This document shows positions 9,901-18,590 of a stretch of DNA of 21,060 nt, piece after piece. The first letter of the stretch is position 1, and every line of letters begins with the position of its first letter. The stretch spans positions 1 through 21,060 of the forward strand of contig JAAAKB020152865.1 of NCBI GenBank assembly GCA_010014835.2, written 5' to 3'. Both the position numbers and the translations under genes were made by a program. The DNA is from Apostichopus leukothele (lineage: Eukaryota > Echinodermata > Holothuroidea > Aspidochirotida > Stichopodidae). Under the pieces are notes generated by a model, which ran no database searches, was not told where the DNA came from, and saw only the letters and a list, made by a program, of their open reading frames with translations.

Positions 9901-12564
9901 TTTGACCCAAAAATTTTTTAAAAAATATTAATTGATCTAAATTTTGAAAACATTTTTAGCACCAGGAACATTTCTTTTCTTCCTACAGAGCTTATGGTGT
10001 CATCAAGATAATTCCTGTCTTTCAGGTGAGTCTGGAATCTAACGTACGAAGTCCTCCAGCTTTTTAAACCTTAGAATAGTCAAACAATTTTGAGATAAAG
10101 TTACAGATGAAAAGAACCCTAATGCTTTCATTGGTGTTTCCATACGTATGTTAATTGAATGTGCCAATTGAATTTGTGAATGAGGATGTCATTGCTATGT
10201 TTTTAGTGTAGTAGATACGATCCTGATGCTGTAAACATCTGCCAACATGGAAAGATCTTTGGACATGTAAGGTTAGGTTTAGTCTTAAAAGGTGCAAACT
10301 GTGAAAGCCGCATAATTGGATCTTTGGACCTGTAAGGTTAGGTTTAGTCATAAAAGGTGCAAACTGTGAAAGCCGCATAATTGGATCTTTGGACCTGTAA
10401 GGTTAGGTTTAGTCTTAAAAGGTACAAACTGTTAAAGCCGCATAATTGGATCTTTGCACCTGTAAGGTTAGGTTTAGCCTTAAAAGGTGCAAACTGTGAA
10501 AGCCGCATAATTGGATCTTTGAACCTGTAAGGTTAGGTTTAGTCTTAAAAGGTGCAAACTGTGAAAGCCGCATAATTGGATCTTTGCACCTGTAAGGTTA
10601 GGTTTAGTCATAAAAGGTGCAAGCTGTTAAAGCCGCATAATTGGATCTTTGCACCTGTAAGGTTAGGTTTAGTCATAAAAGGTGAAAACTGTGAAAGCCG
10701 CATAATTGGATCTTTGGACCTGTAAGGTTAGGTTTAGTCTTAAAAGGTACAAACTGTGAAAGCCGCATAATTGGATCTTTGGACCTGTAAGGTTAGGTTT
10801 AGTCTTAAAAGGTGCAAACTGTGAAAGTCGCATAATGGGATGTTAAAGTGAGACACGTAGCCAACTCTGAGAGATGCTACATGATTCATCAAATACTTCA
10901 TCAAAGAGCTATAAAAACAAAAACATGTTTTTATTTGAGAGGTGCGTTGAGGAAAACATAAGCACATCCATCATTAAGTTATTTTATCAATGCTATAGGT
11001 TAATAAGTTTATAGGGGAATGTTATTGGTTAAATAAATATAAGAAATTCCTCCTCATACAGAAATTTACCGTCTCTGTTAAAGATAAATTTAAAGCCCCC
11101 CCCCCCACCCCTTTGTTTGGTGTACTAGTATGTACCTTTATATGCAGAACAAAGGACTTTGGGTCCTGTATCCTCTGATGGTGAACATAATCAGTTTGTG
11201 CGTATGCATGCAGCCATTAGAATTTGTGTGTAAAATTTGATAATTGGTATTGCATCTTTGCAAGGTTAGTAGAATTATTCAGTGACATGTTATCCAAACC
11301 GCAACGGTTCTGCCACTTGTGTTTGTACTGTGACATCACGTATTAAAAAAACACCGACAGCCTTCTGAAACATCTATGAAACTTTAGACTTAGAGGTTAT
11401 TTTCGAGAGTTTTCTGGGGATGGCCATTCATCATAAAACATTGCTCAGAAATATAAGCTGAATATAACAGATTGGGTTTTTTATTTCCTTCAAGAAGGAT
11501 TCTAGAGCTGAATATAACAGATTGGGTGTCATATTTCCTTCACTGAGGATTCTAGAGTTTTTCCGATAAATTTGTAGCCCTTGTATGATTGTATATCTAT
11601 TTAATCATCTGGCATTGTTTTTTTAATTTTTTTTATTGTCATTCCAGTACACCAATGTTTATCTGCTGCAGCCAGATGTTAATAAAGTCGTAGAAGATGT
11701 TCAGTTACTTGAAGACTGTATCAAATATGTCACCTTAGAAGGTCAGTAACCAAATGAATCACTTTTCTCCTGTTTTAAAGTCACTGTCTAATGCATGGTG
11801 TTGTATAAAATAAGGACTTGTAACATTTAAGATTTCACTATGTGGCACTTAGAATGAATACGTCTGCAGATCCAGGATTGTTAACAAAAGAGGGATCTGG
11901 GAGATAAGTATCGGTAGATTTCCTGTGAGTTGCCATAACAACTTAAATGATCGTCTCCTTGGTTACATGGGGTTTTGTCCAGGTTTGGCATTCATAGAGT
12001 ATATTTGCCAAAGTTCATGGGCTGTTGCCAGATACAAAAATTGCAGAAGTTGCCTGGAAGATTGTGCAAACGTTTGCTGCTTTCTGTATATAGACACTCT
12101 GTACTGAGAACTGTGTATTGCTTTGCATATCAGGGTATGAATATTTTTAAATTTAGTGAAAGGCTGTATCAAATATGTCAACATGAAAAAAGGTGAGTAT
12201 AATCCTTATCAAGTGTCTATTCCTTCACATCAGGTATTTTGTCAAAAGAATGGTTTAAATTGTCCAGTATTTTAGAGAACATTGAACTTTATCAGTGAAT
12301 AAAGCAAATTTTGTAGGAGTGTGTGCTAAAGTTGCATTATAAATAAACTTAGTTTATGATATGCAGATATGTAAACAACTCACAAGTAGTGAAAGAGAAG
12401 TACGTTGAATGGTGACAGCTTCTAGATACTTTCCATCAACTCTCAGGTCACGATCCACCCTCGGCTAGATCCATTCTTCAGCTCTATTGTGCACAAGGTC
12501 CAGGAACAACTGTCAGGGACTTGTGCCTAAGACATGATCCTAAGTCCTTAGGGGTTGATGAAAG
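3992..12564 (+). CDS. NPRL2: NPRL2, GATOR1 complex subunit; exons 1-9, C-terminus missing
   Basis: NPRL2 with DEPDC5 and NPRL3 forms GATOR1, the GTPase-activating complex for RagA/B that silences mTORC1 at the lysosome when amino acids are scarce. Exons are 3992-4075, 5455-5546, 6390-6558, 7183-7291, 7910-8046, 9568-9665, 9989-10025, 11648-11741 and 12447-12564. All are GT-AG and every phase joins, giving 313 residues. Hallmarks are [20 protein letters not shown] (9-28), [15 protein letters not shown] (77-91), [10 protein letters not shown] (152-161), WDLATQQ (191-197) and GPGTTVRDL (291-299). Arg80 aligns with human Arg78, the arginine finger for Rag GTP hydrolysis. The longin-type N-terminal domain and most of the middle are intact. 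The human protein has 380 residues; the last ~68, after ..VDER, are not in the window. The ATG is the first after an in-frame TGA at 3935. Identity is very secure; completeness is not. Confidence 0.95.
5033..5047. repeat. (TG)n microsatellite
   Basis: A short run of about seven TG units in NPRL2 intron 1 (4076-5454). The rest of that intron is AT-rich with no coding signal. Confidence 0.8.
5852..5875. repeat. C12-A6-G6 homopolymer block in NPRL2 intron 2
   Basis: Twelve C, six A and six G follow each other without interruption. The C and G runs can pair around the A6 loop into a 6-bp GC hairpin, and the C run could form other non-B structures. No gene function is apparent. Intron 2 (5547-6389) is otherwise unremarkable. 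Confidence 0.75.
8343..8680. mobile_element. Possible hAT-type DNA transposon remnant in NPRL2 intron 5
   Basis: AGAGATGCACCGGATATCC at 8343-8361 resembles terminal sequence I associate with hAT-family elements and their MITEs. It is followed by several CCGG and ATCCGG words to about 8410, and again TCTGGTCCGGCTGGAC at 8636-8651. No transposase ORF and no clear second terminus are present, so it would be a decayed non-autonomous copy. The rest of intron 5 (8047-9567) shows nothing identifiable. Confidence 0.3.
10254..10842. repeat. 65-bp minisatellite, about nine copies, in NPRL2 intron 7
   Basis: GGTTAGGTTTAGTC recurs at 10271, 10336, 10401, 10466, 10531, 10596, 10661, 10726 and 10791, exactly 65 bases apart. 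Each unit runs through AAAAGGTGCAAACTG, AAAGCCGCATAATTGG and ATCTTTGGACCTGTAA. Copies differ at a few shared positions (agtctt/agtcat, gtgc/gtac, ggacc/gcacc/gaacc). Because 65 is not a multiple of three, all frames break; minus-strand open stretches across it are not genes. It lies wholly inside intron 10026-11647. Confidence 0.97.
11457..11556. repeat. 50-bp tandem duplication in NPRL2 intron 7
   Basis: GCTGAATATAACAGATTGGG starts at 11457 and again at 11507. Each is followed by similar TATTTCCTTCA and GGATTCTAGA blocks. Two head-to-tail copies differ by a few substitutions. It lies about 90 bases upstream of the exon 8 acceptor. Confidence 0.85.
12157..12192 (+). pseudogene. Short copy of the end of NPRL2 exon 8; possible 36-nt cassette exon
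   Basis: Seventeen identical bases (CTGTATCAAATATGTCA, 11716-11732 and 12164-12180) plus looser flanking similarity repeat the 3' end of exon 8 inside intron 8. The copy is bounded by an AAATTTAG acceptor-like site ending at 12156 and a strong donor, AAAG|GTGAGTAT, at 12193. If spliced between exons 8 and 9 it keeps phase 1 on both sides and adds 12 residues without a stop, repeating CIKYV. Whether it is ever used is unknown; a decayed partial exon duplication is the conservative reading. Confidence 0.45.
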
Positions 12565-13350
12565 GTGAGAAAATGCATTTGATTTTCATCTCATCAAAGT
12601 TTATTTGGGATGGTAGTAACCATCTTGTAAGATAAATCTCTTGTAATCTTTGCTTTTGTTGTCAACTAAGAGGGGCAAAATGAGCACAGTTATCTGTTTA
12701 TTTTCCCACAGCTGTGGATGTCCCTTGGCATTTAAATATCTCGTCACACCAAATCTTTTGAACTTAAAAAAAATACAGTGATTGCACTTTTGTTTAATAC
12801 CTGTCAGAACAAGTATTTGTTGCTTGGGCTAATTACAGGCTGAGTACAGGGGGTAGGAAGCTTCCAAAAAGTGGAGGGGGGGGCACAACATCAGAGGGGC
12901 ACTTTCTCATTCCACAACCACCACTCGTCATGCTATAAACCGATACACACCGGCCATATCACTTAAATATATATGATGTGTTAGTATGCTATCAATACTA
13001 TTATGGTGCACTGCAACATTGATATTTTATTTATTGAGATTGTTTATTGTTAACCGTGCTACAAAAAGATATGGGATGCCATTTTAAAAATAGCATGTGC
13101 AGACTAAAAATAAATAATTAAAATAAAATATTAAAATTGAAGGCTTAAGATATCCAAAAGACAGTTCTTCATCATCATCCCCCCCCCCCTACCCCCCCAT
13201 TTTTGGAGAGGTGGTTTAATAGGATTTGTGATTCTGAGCTTGGAAGGGATTATATGGTTCATATTAGAAAGACAATAGAATTTTTGTTCCTTTTTACTTT
13301 GATGAATAACATTTTTTTTTGTATTTCAACTTGTTTCTCTGTTGCATCAG
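12565..13350. other. Junction between NPRL2 and UBR3 fragments; no coding signal
   Basis: I searched this stretch by eye for the NPRL2 C-terminal exon and for UBR3 N-terminal exons and found neither. A fair acceptor at about 12710 (TTTTCCCACAG) opens a short frame that does not resemble NPRL2 and stops quickly. The stretch holds a repeat remnant at 12838-12911, AT-rich DNA at 13020-13140, and a broken poly-C tract at about 13178-13198. Confidence 0.6.
12838..12915 (+). repeat. Second copy of the GGGGGGGCAC-core dispersed repeat
   Basis: The blocks GGAAGC, AAAAAGTGGAGG, GGGGGGCACAAC and AGGGGCACTTTC follow one another here. They match in order the minus-strand blocks at the left edge of the window (1-80). 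The copies are diverged and partial. No ORF is carried. The family is unidentified. Confidence 0.45.
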
Positions 13351-16300
13351 CTTCATGGCCGAATCGAGATTCGAGGAAAAGTATTCACCAAGTCCTCAAT
13401 TGTGACAGTAAAATATTAAAAGACCAGTGCTATTGGCCGATCGTGAGTGACTTCTCGAACATTCTCTCGCACCAATCGGTCGCCGGTTATTTCTTCAAGG
13501 ATCGTCTCCTCATGCAGTTATGGAGCCGGTTTTTAACTTTGTTTATGGGTAAGCAGAGATTATTTTATTGTCGAACCACCTTCCTAACTGTACTCCAACC
13601 CCTCCCCTCCACCTGCGCCCCCACCTCTAAACATGCCCATATTGCACCTGTTTATCTACTCTCAGATTTACAGTATTTTGTTTGTTCGTTCCCAACACTT
13701 TAAAATGTTTACAAAATGTGCGCAGAAATGTATTTCTTTGGAGAACACAGTTTTCAGGATTTCAGGATTTACTGTTTGAAGAGGTACACCCACACATTCC
13801 ACCCTGTAGACATAATTAACTGAACGGTATTTTTACTGTCTGTATTGCACGACTAAAATTATACTGCCCACGTCCGTCACGTTTCAATGCATTCGTTGAC
13901 GTTCATCGCTGCAATGAGAGAAAAAATGTACCCAGTGTGGTACTGTATAGCAATGTCTCTATGCGCAAAGAAGAAATTGTTATGCAAATTTATGCAAAGA
14001 AGAAGTAACGTCATAATTGCAATTAAAAATACGACCACTTTACTATTCCGTGCATTATTATTGACAAAAACTATAGTAACATAAGCGTAATAGTGTTTAG
14101 TTAAAGCATCTCTTCTTTAAAGTGGAAAGCTGGAGAATTCTTCTGCAAAGAAGCAGCATTTTTCTCCTTCATTAGGTACTACATATATGACAATAGTACA
14201 ACTACTGTAGATATTAACATGCTCATTGCCTGTGGTGGTTGAGAATATAGGAAACACAACCAGTACATATTTGCGTAAAATTGAAGAAATGCTGGTATGG
14301 TATTCATTTTTAAGTGGTGAGGTATACTACTGTAAATATGATCTTATCTGTTAATTTGTGTGTGTAAGAATTTTACCGGCATGGTAACCACTTTTAAGTG
14401 GTGAGGTATACTACTGTAAATATGATCTTATCTGTTAATTTGTGTGTGTAAGAATTTTTCATATACAGCCTCGTAGTCTCATGTGACTTCAGACATTGCG
14501 TGATACTCACTGATGATTCAATCTGCAGACAGCTTGAAGCCGGAGTAACACCAATCACTTTCGTTTTTGCCCATTTTTTTAATGGGGAGGGGAAAGAATA
14601 TGGAGGGGGTGAACATTAGGACCATCCAGCATATTGAGATGGGATAGGCGAGGGCAGTTTGAACCCACTGCTTATTTACTGCCATTGCTACTGCCTACCT
14701 ACCTACAGTACCTACCTACCTACAGTACCTACCTACAGTACCTACCTACCTACAGTACCTACCTACAGTACCTACCGTACCTACCGTACCTACGTACATA
14801 CGTATACATACTTACCTACCTACCTACAGTACCTACCTACCTACCTACAGTACCTATCTACCTACACTACCTACCTACAGTACCTACCGTACCTACGTAC
14901 ATACGTATACATACTTACCTACCTACCTACAGTACCTACCTACCTACCTACCTACAGTACCTACCTACAGTACCTACAGTACAAACCTACTTACAGTACC
15001 TACGTACAACACCTACCTACAGTACCTACCTACCTACAGTACCTACCTACAGTACCTACCTACAGTACCTACCTACAGTACCTACCTACAGTACCTACCT
15101 ACCTATGTTGGAGGTATCAAGTGTCTCTGATTATATTTCGAGCTGGAAAAGTCAATCACAAGTCTTCTCGTGTAAGCAAACGCGACCTGACAAAATAACA
15201 AATACCCAAAAGTGTTGTGTGTGGAGAAACATTAAGAAAATAAGTAATTGTAAATTCATCGTTATCATAATTGTGTTTTGCAGTCATAGAGAGCAATTTC
15301 CTTTTTCTTTTTTCTTTTTTTGTTGTTTTTCACAGTACTTATTTTCATTTATACTCTCTGATCCTCTGCACAGGTATGAATCTTAATAAAAGGGAACTCG
15401 GTTATCACGTAGAGTTTGAACCAAATTCATATTCCACTGCATTTGCAGCAGAAATTGAGGGATGTGCTGCGCCTATGTGGCAGATTGCTTCGCACTGCCA
15501 TGATAAGGTATGTACTCATGAACCGATTTTAATTCAACATTGGTCGTTAAGTGAATTATTTAGATGACACTATCTTCAAGGAAGATAATTACAGCATAAT
15601 ATATGCACTGTCTGCTTCTTCAAGTATATGATCAACTCTTTCTGGTATTCAGGGTGTTATAATTTTGACTATACCATTGGATAATAGGAATTTACCATTG
15701 ACAGGTTGGCATAGGCTAGTGATTTCAGCCGTTGTTTGCAGTGGTACATTCTGTCGTTGCATTTAAGTCATGGTTTATTATGATATGTAACATATACGGT
15801 GATAGTGTAAATAATAGGAAGATAAAATTAAAAGTCCTGCCCCTTATGCCAGACTGAGAATGCGGAAAATAATAATAATAATATTCAATTTTTATATAGC
15901 GCTTTATACCAGCAATAGCCCTTTACAGACGTGATATTAGCCCTGGCCAATGATTATAAGCAAAATAGTTTAGTTCTTGCATGTAGATTGGTTCTTATGC
16001 AAATGAGAGGGAGGATATTACTCTGGATTGGTTAATTAACTGTGTTGAGATTACAGTCTGAATCTATTATATATTCATACTCTGCGTTGATGATTTGCTC
16101 AAACTTCTATCGTTTCTATTATTCATCTTATCTAGACCACCATGCTGTATACAGTAGCATTAACCAAAGAACTACAGACAGCTTTGATACTTTGGCTGGA
16201 AAATCTTAATATGGGAGAGAGTCTACATCCTCTTCAAGTCTCATTTCACATCCCCCTGATCAGATATCTCAGTGTATTCCTTAAACAGGTAAGCTTCAAC

Positions 16301-17039
16301 TAGTCACTTATAGGAAGTAACACTGTTATGCTGAGCCTAAGCTTAGTTACTGGTCGTGTAATCAATCTTAACATAGGAGAGAATCTACATTGTTTTTCAA
16401 GTCTCATTTCACATCCCCTTGATAACATACCTCAGTGTATTCCTTAAAGAGGTAGACCAGTTAGTCAGTCATAGGAAGTTACATTGTTACGCTTAGCCTA
16501 ACCTTAAGCAGCTACAGCTTGTTAGTCATAGCATCCTACACTGTTATGGCTAAGCCTAAGCTTACCAAATATGTCAGTCATTCCCACAGAGGATGTCAAG
16601 TTACAATGAAATTTTCAAAATATTTGTTGGTGAAAGTTCACGTAATTTCTTTGTGTACATATCTGCATAATTTGGTTTAGGTTGGTTTGGTTTATATAAC
16701 GAGTACTCATAATTACTACTTTTAAGGGAAATTTTAAAGAAAATTAAAAATTTGATGTAAATATATCACCTCTGTGTTTTTAAATGTCACAAAATTTTGT
16801 TTTCAAGACAGTTATGAAAGCATTAGTCGTAATATTTTTATGACATATCATAACATGACAAGCATTGCAATACATTTTTGCAATCACAATTAAATTTTGG
16901 ATACATTTGATGATAAAATGTTTACATTTTTCTAATCTTTTATTCTCAGGGCATCAATGAACAAGGGATGACTTTACCTATGTTAATACGTAGTCCTGGT
17001 AGACTTCGAAAACTAATGATGTTTCCACTTCAAATCATG
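13351..17039 (+). CDS. UBR3: UBR3-like E3 ubiquitin ligase, four internal exons only
   Basis: UBR3 is a large (about 1,900-residue) RING-type N-recognin-family ubiquitin ligase. Four GT-AG exons join in phase: 13351-13548, 15374-15507, 16136-16288 and 16950-17039, about 191 codons. Recognisable stretches are YWPIVSDFSNILSHQSVA in exon one, MNLNKREL with HVEFE and FAAEIEGCAAPMW in exon two, QVSFHIPLIRYLSVFL in exon three, and KLMMFPLQIM in exon four. These lie between the UBR zinc finger and the RING in the family. Neither the zinc finger, the RING nor the exons directly before or after this block were found. The first exon's exact acceptor (13350) is a best guess, since its first ~17 residues are not clearly conserved. 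It may be a gene fragment, or a gene cut by assembly or rearrangement. Family assignment is by remembered similarity, not search. Confidence 0.75.
13549..14293 (+). other. First part of UBR3 intron A-B, nothing identified
   Basis: The stretch starts at the donor G|GTAAGC at 13549. Short open stretches near 13550-13700 and 13887-14084 have low-complexity or non-conserved translations and no supporting splice signals. No repeats stand out here. Confidence 0.6.
14294..14460. repeat. 84-bp tandem duplication in UBR3 intron
   Basis: Copy one begins at 14294 and copy two at 14378. After a diverged first ~15 bases (GGTATGGTATTCA versus GGCATGGTAACCA), about 65 bases are essentially identical, including GTGGTGAGGTATACTACTG and TTAATTTGTGTGTGTAAG. 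Near-identity implies a recent duplication. Confidence 0.9.
14694..15105. repeat. CTAC/AGTAC satellite, about 410 bp, in UBR3 intron
   Basis: The tract is built of CTAC units punctuated by AGTAC. It contains a longer internal duplication: TACGTACATACGTATACATA at 14791 recurs at 14894, 103 bases on. Two long overlapping open frames across it translate to Thr-Tyr-Leu-Pro repeats purely because the unit lacks stop codons in those frames. They are not treated as genes. The tract ends about 270 bases before the exon at 15374. Confidence 0.95.
15868..15960. repeat. AAT-microsatellite-associated TATATAGCGCTTTATA element
   Basis: (AAT)n is followed by TTTTTATATAGCGCTTTATACCAGCAATAGCCCTTTACAGA, broken here only for reading: the key words are TATATAGCGC and CCCTTTACAG. 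An AAT run followed by TATATAGCGC then CTTTACAG is a dispersed pattern I associate with many marine invertebrate genomes. The match is from memory and the family name is not known to me. Confidence 0.45.
16365..16565 (+). pseudogene. Decayed tandem copy of the 3' half of UBR3 exon three and its donor
   Basis: From 16365 the sequence repeats 16203 onward at an offset of 162 then 163 bases. ATCTTAA, GGAGAGA, TCTACAT, CAAGTCTCATTTCACATCCC and CTCAGTGTATTCCTTAAA are shared. One inserted base (CATTGTTTTTCAAG versus CATCCTCTTCAAG) shifts the frame. The donor has changed from CAG|GTAAGC to GAG|GTAGAC. A third, shorter copy of the intronic part (GTTAGTCATAG to AAGCCTAAGCTTACC) follows at 16520-16565. 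This is a non-coding tandem duplication inside the intron. Confidence 0.85.
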
Positions 17040-17388
17040 GTAAGAATTATTTCATTAGGTCTCGTTACCAAAAAGGTTTATGTAGATAGCTATGACGATG
17101 GCCCAAGAGTGCTGTTGCAAAAATTACGGTTGGCGAACCTATTCTTTTCATTAGATAAGATTAAAGCAGCGTTTTGCGCTTTGTCGCCGTTTTCCACTTT
17201 AAACAGCAAACTAAGATATTAGCCAAGTTTTTTCCCTGCCAAAAGCGTTAATTGGCGAGTAATTAAGGATATTTGCAGATAATGAGAAAAGAGTCGTCTG
17301 ACAAATTACCTATTTAATATTAATCAAGGTTTAGTTATGAGCCGTTGCTAAAAATAGATTCAAAATGCGAGTTGGTAACTTAGTACAA

Positions 17389-17418
17389 CCAGGGAGCTGG
17401 ACTCTACCAGCTCCCTGG
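17389..17418. repeat. Perfect 12-bp inverted repeat with 6-base loop
   Basis: CCAGGGAGCTGG (17389-17400), loop ACTCTA, then CCAGCTCCCTGG (17407-17418). The arms are exact reverse complements and GC-rich in an AT-rich setting. GTACAAC flanks it on both sides in direct orientation (17384-17390 overlapping the left arm by its last base context, and 17417-17424). It could be the tip of a fold-back element. No following U-tract or coding context suggests a terminator. Confidence 0.7.
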
Positions 17419-18439
17419 TACAACTGCCATAGACAATCTACACAGATCAAGCATGGTGTTGTATTACGTATTAGCCAATGACGTTCATAGCTTTTAAATA
17501 TTCATATTATGCGCGAGGTTTATTTGGATCCCAACGGAAAATATCTTCAAGAAGAAAGTTGAAAGTTGTAAATTTTTCGACTTTTATGCCACCATTTCAA
17601 GTAAGATTTGAATAGATAAGCTAGTTATATATGTCGTTATGGCATCGTGGAATCAGTGAGGTTGAGAAAATTCATAGAAAAGGACACAAAATGCTGCTTT
17701 AACTAAGATATCTTTGTGGGCTAACTCATCCTGACGAGTCGAATATACACTGTTTAATGCAGCACAGAAAGTATTCGTCTCCACACACATAGTAAGGTAT
17801 TACAGGACAAATTTAAATTGGTCGTCCAGTTGTCCAAGATGTTAAAATTTCTGTTCGGACAACCAAAATCAGCTTTTTTAAATCAAATTCAAGATTGCAT
17901 GGTAACAAAATATTGCCAAATAAAATAAAACTGATAACTTAGTGATATCATCCCCAAAGCTGGTATTCAACTCACTAAACCTACATATCTTTCCTACACA
18001 GTATATATAATTATCGATGTTATTTTGCTACATTTTTTGGACGACCAAAGTTACTGCTCAGACAACCACAAAGTAAGGTCTGGTTGTTGGGAGGGACAAC
18101 CAGAAAAATTCCTTCAAAATTTGGCCCATGTAATCTTTTGTTTCTTCATAAATTGCAAACTTTCACACTTAATGCCCTTTGTGCTATTCTCCTGATGTTA
18201 ATTGTTGGGCTAAAGTGATAGGTTATGTTTTCGGGCTAATTATCTTTCGTGTGTTCGTGAATGGAATTCCTAAGATAACCAACCATCAACAGCATTTCAC
18301 ACCTCACATCAAAGGCGATAAAGCAACAGGGAAGAATTGAAATGTAACAAATGTATTCGGTTTGGTTTTCAGTTCTTCAATGGCATGTCTCAAGGTTTAA
18401 ATCATTTCCCAAGCCTCTACGACTACATCAGGCTTACTT

Positions 18440-18590
18440 AAAGCAAAAAAATAAAATAAACAAAAAATAAATAAATAAACAAAAAAAATAATAAAATAAA
18501 AATTTAAAATAAAAAATAATAAAAAAATAGAAAAAAAATAGAAAAAAAAATTAAATTAAATAAATTTTTAAAAAAATTATAAAAAAACGG
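18440..18590. repeat. A-rich low-complexity tract
   Basis: About 150 bases consist almost only of A and T in AAAATAAA-, AAATAAAT- and AAAAAATAG-like words with rare C. It is simple sequence, perhaps an expanded retroposon tail. No coding meaning. Confidence 0.85.

Noticed and set aside
10271-10810. GGTTAGG words as telomeric repeats
   Set aside because: They occur once per 65-base unit, not in uninterrupted TTAGGG tandem, so this is an ordinary minisatellite.
10151-10967. Minus-strand ORFs over the 65-bp array
   Set aside because: They read the repeat itself; the unit length is not a multiple of three and the array lies in an intron of NPRL2.
12710-12780. Acceptor TTTTCCCACAG as the start of the missing NPRL2 last exon
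   Set aside because: The phase-correct translation does not resemble the NPRL2 C-terminus and stops after about 22 residues.
12564-13548. Direct splicing of NPRL2 exon 9 to the first UBR3 exon as a fusion gene
   Set aside because: The phases do not fit: the joined frame enters a different reading of 13351 onward and meets a stop within about 20 codons.
14650-14680. GGGTTCAAACTGCCC on the minus strand as a tRNA B box
   Set aside because: No matching A box, anticodon arm or acceptor stem could be folded around it.
14634-15386. Long plus-strand ORFs of 250 and 179 codons
   Set aside because: They are open only because the CTAC/AGTAC satellite has no stop in these frames. The translation is Thr-Tyr-Leu-Pro repeat, with no splice or start context.
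17040-17221. Open frame continuing from the last UBR3 exon
   Set aside because: A good donor (ATG|GTAAGA) ends the conserved part exactly; the continuation shows no resemblance to UBR3.
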